36,707 nt of DNA, from the NCBI GenBank assembly GCA_005809105.1, contig SYLI01000074.1, positions 1 through 36,707 of the forward strand. Direction: 5' to 3'. Below, piece by piece: positions 33,201 through 36,707 of this stretch (its first letter is position 1; every line of letters starts with the position of its first letter). Origin of the DNA: Verrucomicrobiales bacterium. GTDB taxonomy: Bacteria; Verrucomicrobiota; Verrucomicrobiia; Limisphaerales; UBA1100. Below the pieces are notes generated by a model. That model was not told the DNA's origin. It made no database searches and saw nothing but the letters and a program-made list of their open reading frames with translations. The position numbers and the translations under genes are program-made.

Positions 33201-33559
33201 GATTGGGAATTGAGGAGTCCCGCGTCGCGGAGCAGCGCGAGGTACTCCGCCTGCACGGCCGCGAAGGATTTTCCCACCAATGCGCCGCGCGCCACCAGCA
33301 CCAGTTCGGCCGGCCGCAGCAGGGGCCGGTTGAGGCGGAAGGCTTCGCGCAGCAAGCGGCGGCAACGGTTGCGAACCACGGCCGGCCCCAGCTTGCGCGT
33401 GGTGATGAGGCCCAGTCGCGGCTTCGAATCGGCCGGCAGTTCCACCCAGTTTAACACCAATCCCTGCCGGGTTCGCCGCGACCCCGACTGCTTGAGCCGC
33501 GTAAAGTCGCGCCGGTGCTGGATGCGCAGCGAAGAGGGAAGCGTGAACCGCGCGGACAT
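33197..33559 (-). CDS. rnpA: Ribonuclease P protein component
   Basis: 120 residues. Protein subunit of RNase P, needed for 5' maturation of tRNAs. The RNR signature appears as VVRNRCRRLLREAFRLNR, preceded by RLGLITTRKLGPA; the N-terminal SSLRIQHRRDFTRL is typical. ATG 33559 shares one base with the rpmH stop (TGATG). The frame is open much further upstream, but that stretch is antisense to neighbouring sequence and not part of the protein. Confidence 0.94.
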   Translation of the reverse strand: MSARFTLPSSLRIQHRRDFTRLKQSGSRRTRQGLVLNWVELPADSKPRLGLITTRKLGPAVVRNRCRRLLREAFRLNRPLLRPAELVLVARGALVGKSFAAVQAEYLALLRDAGLLNSQS

Positions 33560-33696
33560 CAGACCGGCGTCAGCTTGGCCTTGCCGATGCGGCGGCGGCG
33601 CGACAGGATCGCGCGACCACTCTTGGTTGCCATGCGGGCGCGAAACCCGTGCTGCCGTCGGCGTCGGACTTTCGACGGTTGATACGTGCGTTTCAT
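33559..33696 (-). CDS. rpmH: 50S ribosomal protein L34
   Basis: 45 residues, found by reading the minus strand upstream of rnp[21 protein letters not shown] is the invariant L34 N-terminus, followed by [15 protein letters not shown] and ending KLTPV. Extremely basic, normal length. Stop and rnpA start overlap by one base. A promoter-like element lies 58 bp upstream. Confidence 0.96.
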   Translation of the reverse strand: MKRTYQPSKVRRRRQHGFRARMATKSGRAILSRRRRIGKAKLTPV

Positions 33697-33753
33697 GAAT
33701 GAGCCTTTTGGTGCCGGCATCGCCCGGCCTCACCGGGCCGGACGGAACGGCGG

Positions 33754-33781
33754 AGCGTATCAACAGGCTCCTTGGTGTCAA
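33754..33781 (-). promoter_or_regulatory. Putative promoter of rpmH-rnpA-yidD-yidC-jag
   Basis: Minus strand consensus TTGACA (33776-33781), 16-nt spacer, TACGCT (33754-33759). A leader of about 50 nt to rpmH contains a GC-rich hairpin (GCCCGG 33722-33727 pairing with CCGGGC 33733-33738). This is the only promoter here with a long leader. Confidence 0.5.
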
Positions 33782-33795
33782 TGGGCGATTGACAC
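33775..33795. promoter_or_regulatory. Perfect inverted repeat over the rpmH -35 region
   Basis: GTGTCAA (33775-33781), 7-nt spacer, TTGACAC (33789-33795). It overlaps the putative rpmH -35 and ends just after the hpnA stop. It could be an operator or a pair of alternative -35 boxes on opposite strands. AT content and the lack of a T-run speak against a terminator. Confidence 0.35.
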
Positions 33796-33796
33796 G

Positions 33797-34810
33797 CTAA
33801 AGAGCGCGCTTCACGCGACCCTGGGCCCGGAACCAGTCCACCGCATCCGCCAGCGCCTGGCGCGGGGGCGTCTGCGGCAGTCCCAGTTCGGCGATGGCCT
33901 TGGCAGGGTTGAAGAACATCTTGTAGCGAGCCATGCGGACGCCCGCCAAAGGTGCCCGCGGCGGCGACTGGGTGAATCGCGCGCCCGCCTCCGAAACATG
34001 GGCGGCCAGCAACACGAACCAATAGGGCAGCCGCACGCGCGGCGCGGGCACCCTCGTCAGCTCCTCCAGCACCGCAAACGCCTCGCGCAGCGTCCAGTTG
34101 CCGCCAGCATGGCCCAGGATGTAGCGCTCGCCCACGCGCCCACGTTCGGCGGCCAGCACGTGCCCGGCGGCCACATCGCGCACGTGCACCCAGTTAAGCC
34201 CCGTGTCGAGATAGGCGGGCATCGCGCGGTTGAGAAAATCCACCACCACCTGGCCGGTGGGCGTGGGCTTCACGTCGCGCGGCCCCACGGGGGCGCTGGG
34301 ATTGACGATGATGACGGGTGCGCCGCGCGCAGCCAGCTCGCGCGCCACCACCTCGGCCTGCCACTTGGAGCGCTTGTAGGGATTGGTCATCTGCGCCTCG
34401 GAGACTGGCGTGGTTTCATCCGTGGGCGTCACGCGCCCGTCCACCTCGCGCGGCAGGCCGATGCAACCGACAGTGCTGGTGTACACGATGCGCGAAACGC
34501 CCGCCGCCGTCGCTGCTTGGATGACATTGCGCGTGCCCTCCACATTGGCCGCGAACATGGGGGCGTAGTCGGGGAGCCACAGGTGATAGCTCGCCGCAAC
34601 GTGGAAGCACCAGTCGCAGCCGCGCAGGGCAGCAGTCAGAGCCGCACGGTCGGCCACATCGCCGGCCACCGCCTCGTACGGCGCCCCTTCGAGCCCGCGT
34701 TTGTCGGCCCCAGGCCGCAGCAGCACCCGCACGCGATGGCCGCGAGCCACCAGCTCGTGCACCAGATTGGCACCGACAAAGCCCGAGGCACCCGTGACAA
34801 AACAGTTCAT
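33797..34810 (-). CDS. hpnA: Hopanoid-associated sugar epimerase HpnA-like (NAD-dependent epimerase/dehydratase)
   Basis: 337-residue extended SDR. Rossmann motif TGASGFVG (6-13), active-site Tyr-x-x-x-Lys in YKRSKWQAE, and blocks characteristic of the HpnA subgroup: FHVAASYHLWLPD, NVEGTRNVIQAA, VNPSAPVGPRDVKPTPTGQV and VVDFLNRAMPAYLDTGLNWV. HpnA-type genes usually sit in hopanoid gene clusters; none is present beside it here. The true sugar substrate is unknown. Start overlaps the phosphorylase stop by 4 nt, so they are co-transcribed. Confidence 0.85.
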   Translation of the reverse strand: MNCFVTGASGFVGANLVHELVARGHRVRVLLRPGADKRGLEGAPYEAVAGDVADRAALTAALRGCDWCFHVAASYHLWLPDYAPMFAANVEGTRNVIQAATAAGVSRIVYTSTVGCIGLPREVDGRVTPTDETTPVSEAQMTNPYKRSKWQAEVVARELAARGAPVIIVNPSAPVGPRDVKPTPTGQVVVDFLNRAMPAYLDTGLNWVHVRDVAAGHVLAAERGRVGERYILGHAGGNWTLREAFAVLEELTRVPAPRVRLPYWFVLLAAHVSEAGARFTQSPPRAPLAGVRMARYKMFFNPAKAIAELGLPQTPPRQALADAVDWFRAQGRVKRAL

Positions 34811-36117
34811 GCCTCGACAACCTCCGCAATCAGCTCCGGCATGGGCGGCGGCGTGTCCGCCAATTCAAACGCAGCCCGGAGCCTTGCCGCGGCCTTCTCG
34901 GCTTGAGCCTTCGTCGCAGCATGGACGCGCCCCAACAAGGCACCCCGTCTCACCTGCTCGCCCGGTTTCGCAAGGGAATCCACGCCCACGTCCGCGAACA
35001 CTTTCGCATCCTGCGTCATGCGGCCCGCACCCAGATCGCGCACGAGCTCACCCACCTGCCGCGCGTCACAGCGGGTGACGAATCCCCCTTCCAAAGCGGC
35101 GACGTCACGGACGGCCGCCGCGCTCGTGTCCTGCGCGAGCTTCCGCGCAAACGCATCCAAGTCGGCGCCCTGTGCGGCGATGAGCTCGTCAAACTTCGCA
35201 CGGGGCGCGCCGCTGGCCAGCCGTTGCCGCGCCAGAGTGCGAGCCGCCGAGAGATCCTTGGCCTGACCGACCATCACTGCCAGATGTGCCGCACAGTCCA
35301 CCGTCAATGCCATGAGATCGGGCGGCCCGTCGCCTTCCAGCGCGCGCACGACCTCGCGAACCTCCAGCCAATTGCCCGCCGCGCGACCCAGAGGGGCGTC
35401 CATGGGGGTGAGCAGCGCGCGGGTTTTGACACCGCAGCCGTTAGCGAGTGTCACGAGAGCATCCGCCAGTTCGCGCGCCCGGAGGCGCGTCGCCATGAAC
35501 GCCCCACGGCCATATTTCACGTCGAGCACCAGCGCGCCGATCCCTTCGGCCAGTTTTTTGGAGAGGATGCTCGCCGTGATGAGCGGGATGCTGGGCACGG
35601 TGCCGGTGGCATCGCGAAGCGCATAGAGCCGCCGGTCGGCCGGCGCCATCCTTTCGGTGGCGGCGCCCATGGCCACGCCGATGGATTGCACCTGCGCGAC
35701 GAGTTGCACCGGGGAAAGCCGGGTGGTGAGGCCGGGGATGGATTCGAGTTTGTCCAGCGTGCCGCCCGTGATGCCCAGCCCGCGGCCGGAAATCATCGGC
35801 ACGCGAAATCCCAGGCACGCCAGCAGGGGCGCGAGCACGAGCGAGACCTTGTCGCCCACGCCCCCGGTCGAGTGCTTGTCGGCCAACGGCCGCTCGTCGG
35901 CGGGGAACCCCAGCACCTCGCCGGAGTCGCGCATGGCCAGTGTGAGGGCGCGGGTCTCCGCGGCGTCCATGCCTTGGAAAAGGACGGCCATGAGCAGCGC
36001 GGAAAGCTGGTGCTCGTGGAGAGTCCCGTCGGTGACATGGCAGACCAGTTGCTGCCACGAGGACGGGGAGATGGCCTGGCCGTCGCGTTTGGCCTCGATG
36101 AGGGGAAGCAGGTTCAT
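34807..36117 (-). CDS. deoA: Thymidine / pyrimidine-nucleoside phosphorylase
   Basis: 436 residues. Phosphorolysis of thymidine or uridine to base plus (deoxy)ribose 1-phosphate. The family signature is SGRGLGITGGTLDKLESIPG; phosphate-site residues lie in ADKHSTGGVGDKVSLVLAPL, with KKLAEGIGALVLDVKYGRGAF further on and a C-terminal alpha/beta lid. Length fits both DeoA and Pdp; the sequence alone does not settle the substrate, so the symbol is provisional. It lies between fabF (24-nt gap) and hpnA (4-nt overlap), an unusual setting. Confidence 0.9.
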   Translation of the reverse strand: MNLLPLIEAKRDGQAISPSSWQQLVCHVTDGTLHEHQLSALLMAVLFQGMDAAETRALTLAMRDSGEVLGFPADERPLADKHSTGGVGDKVSLVLAPLLACLGFRVPMISGRGLGITGGTLDKLESIPGLTTRLSPVQLVAQVQSIGVAMGAATERMAPADRRLYALRDATGTVPSIPLITASILSKKLAEGIGALVLDVKYGRGAFMATRLRARELADALVTLANGCGVKTRALLTPMDAPLGRAAGNWLEVREVVRALEGDGPPDLMALTVDCAAHLAVMVGQAKDLSAARTLARQRLASGAPRAKFDELIAAQGADLDAFARKLAQDTSAAAVRDVAALEGGFVTRCDARQVGELVRDLGAGRMTQDAKVFADVGVDSLAKPGEQVRRGALLGRVHAATKAQAEKAAARLRAAFELADTPPPMPELIAEVVEA

Positions 36118-36141
36118 GCGCGCAACGCCGACGCGCGCACG

Positions 36142-36707
36142 CTAGCCGTTGTAGCGCACGGCGGCAATCGTGGCATTGTGCCCGCCAAAGCCGAAGGAAT
36201 TGTTCAGCAGGGCGTCCATGCGCATCGGGCGCGCGACATTGGGAACATAGTCCAGGTCGCACTCAGGATCGGGATGCTCGTAGTTGATGGTGGGCGGCGC
36301 AATCTGCGTCTGGAGGGCCTTGGCGCACAGGGCCATTTCCACCGCGCCCGCCGCACCCAGCATATGGCCGGTGGCACCCTTGGTGGAGCTGACGGCGATC
36401 CGGCAGGCGTGATCCTTAAACACGGCCTTGATGGCCTGAGTCTCGCAGATGTCGCCCTGCGGCGTGCTGGTGCCGTGCGCGTTGATGTAGTCGATGTTGG
36501 TGGGATCCAAGCCCGCGGAGCGCAGCGCCATGCGCATGCAACGCGCCGCGCCCTCGCCACCGGGTGACGGGGCCGTGAGGTGATTGGCGTCGGCGGTGTT
36601 GCCGTAGCCGACAATCTCGCAGTAAATCCTCGCGCCGCGCCGGCGCGCATGCTCCAGCTCCGCGAGCCCGAGCACGCCGGCGCCCTCGCCCATGACCACG
36701 CCGTCGC
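36142..36707 (-). CDS. fabF: 3-oxoacyl-ACP synthase II, C-terminal part (cut by window edge)
   Basis: The visible 188 codons run from [20 protein letters not shown] to the stop; the N-terminal half including the catalytic Cys lies beyond the right edge. Catalytic His motifs are intact: [14 protein letters not shown] and [18 protein letters not shown] (Lys and His), and the C-terminal [13 protein letters not shown] loop. This enzyme performs the chain-elongating Claisen condensation in fatty acid synthesis. Assignment to FabF rather than FabB rests on the overall motif match. No acpP is visible in the window. Confidence 0.92.
   Translation of the reverse strand, partial: DGVVMGEGAGVLGLAELEHARRRGARIYCEIVGYGNTADANHLTAPSPGGEGAARCMRMALRSAGLDPTNIDYINAHGTSTPQGDICETQAIKAVFKDHACRIAVSSTKGATGHMLGAAGAVEMALCAKALQTQIAPPTINYEHPDPECDLDYVPNVARPMRMDALLNNSFGFGGHNATIAAVRYNG

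Noticed and set aside
33697-33796. Replication origin beside rpmH
   Set aside because: No DnaA-box-like TTATCCACA repeats or AT-rich unwinding stretch were seen, and dnaA/dnaN are absent.
1-36707. Mobile elements, CRISPR arrays or defence islands
   Set aside because: No transposase, integrase, regularly spaced repeats or defence genes were found; all genes look core or envelope related.

Overview
This is a 36.7 kb GC-rich, gene-dense bacterial chromosomal segment. It shows no mobile elements, no CRISPR array and no gap longer than about 140 bp. Several features point to the PVC superphylum, most likely Verrucomicrobiota (inference): secreted PQQ-type beta-propeller proteins opening with an AADWPQFRGPN-like motif, DUF1080 (3-keto-disaccharide hydrolase-like) and HEAT-repeat lipoproteins, Sel1 repeats, a Kdo-pathway isomerase (Gram-negative envelope) and a hopanoid-associated epimerase.

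Layout. 1-47: 3' end of a tRNA-Gly(GCC). 64-11861 (minus): a 12-gene complex I operon, nuoA-B-C-D-I-H-J-K-L-M-M-N, with no nuoE, nuoF or nuoG and with two divergent nuoM genes. 11928-15304 (minus): an atypical aldehyde dehydrogenase and a membrane-anchored alpha carbonic anhydrase, both directly upstream of the nuo operon and co-oriented with it. 15425-19647 (plus): four exported proteins (HEAT/TPR-like lipoprotein, beta-propeller, LysM/Sel1 lipoprotein, DUF1080 lipoprotein). 19657-20526 (minus): histone-deacetylase-family protein. 20621-24103 (plus): scpA-scpB-pheA-kdsD. 24153-26406 (plus): a standalone secretin-like domain protein, an esterase/peptidase-like hydrolase and an MBL-fold hydrolase. 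26417-28512 (minus): trpS and recF. 28629-30562 (plus): HEAT protein and GNAT acetyltransferase. 30585-33696 (minus): the conserved rpmH-rnpA-yidD-yidC-jag cluster. 33797-36707 (minus): hpnA, a thymidine/pyrimidine phosphorylase and the C-terminal part of fabF, cut by the window edge.

The main biological point is the complex I. It lacks the NADH-oxidising module in this locus, carries a fourth antiporter-like subunit (second NuoM), and its NuoL lateral helix is about 30 residues longer than canonical. This is the combination expected if the arm must span four rather than three antiporter-like subunits, as described for '2M' complex I. One NuoM has lost the conserved TM7 lysine, which complicates the simple picture of an extra proton pump.

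A second point is regulatory. Seven genes have a TTGxxx-N17/18-hexamer promoter-like element whose -10 box ends only 6-7 nt before the start codon, suggesting leaderless mRNAs. Shine-Dalgarno sequences are absent before most starts but clear before nuoI and nuoH. Other curiosities are a carbonic anhydrase with a His/Gly-rich insertion in its catalytic domain, a LysM domain placed between Sel1 repeats, and a 151-residue secreted protein that is little more than a secretin C-terminal domain.
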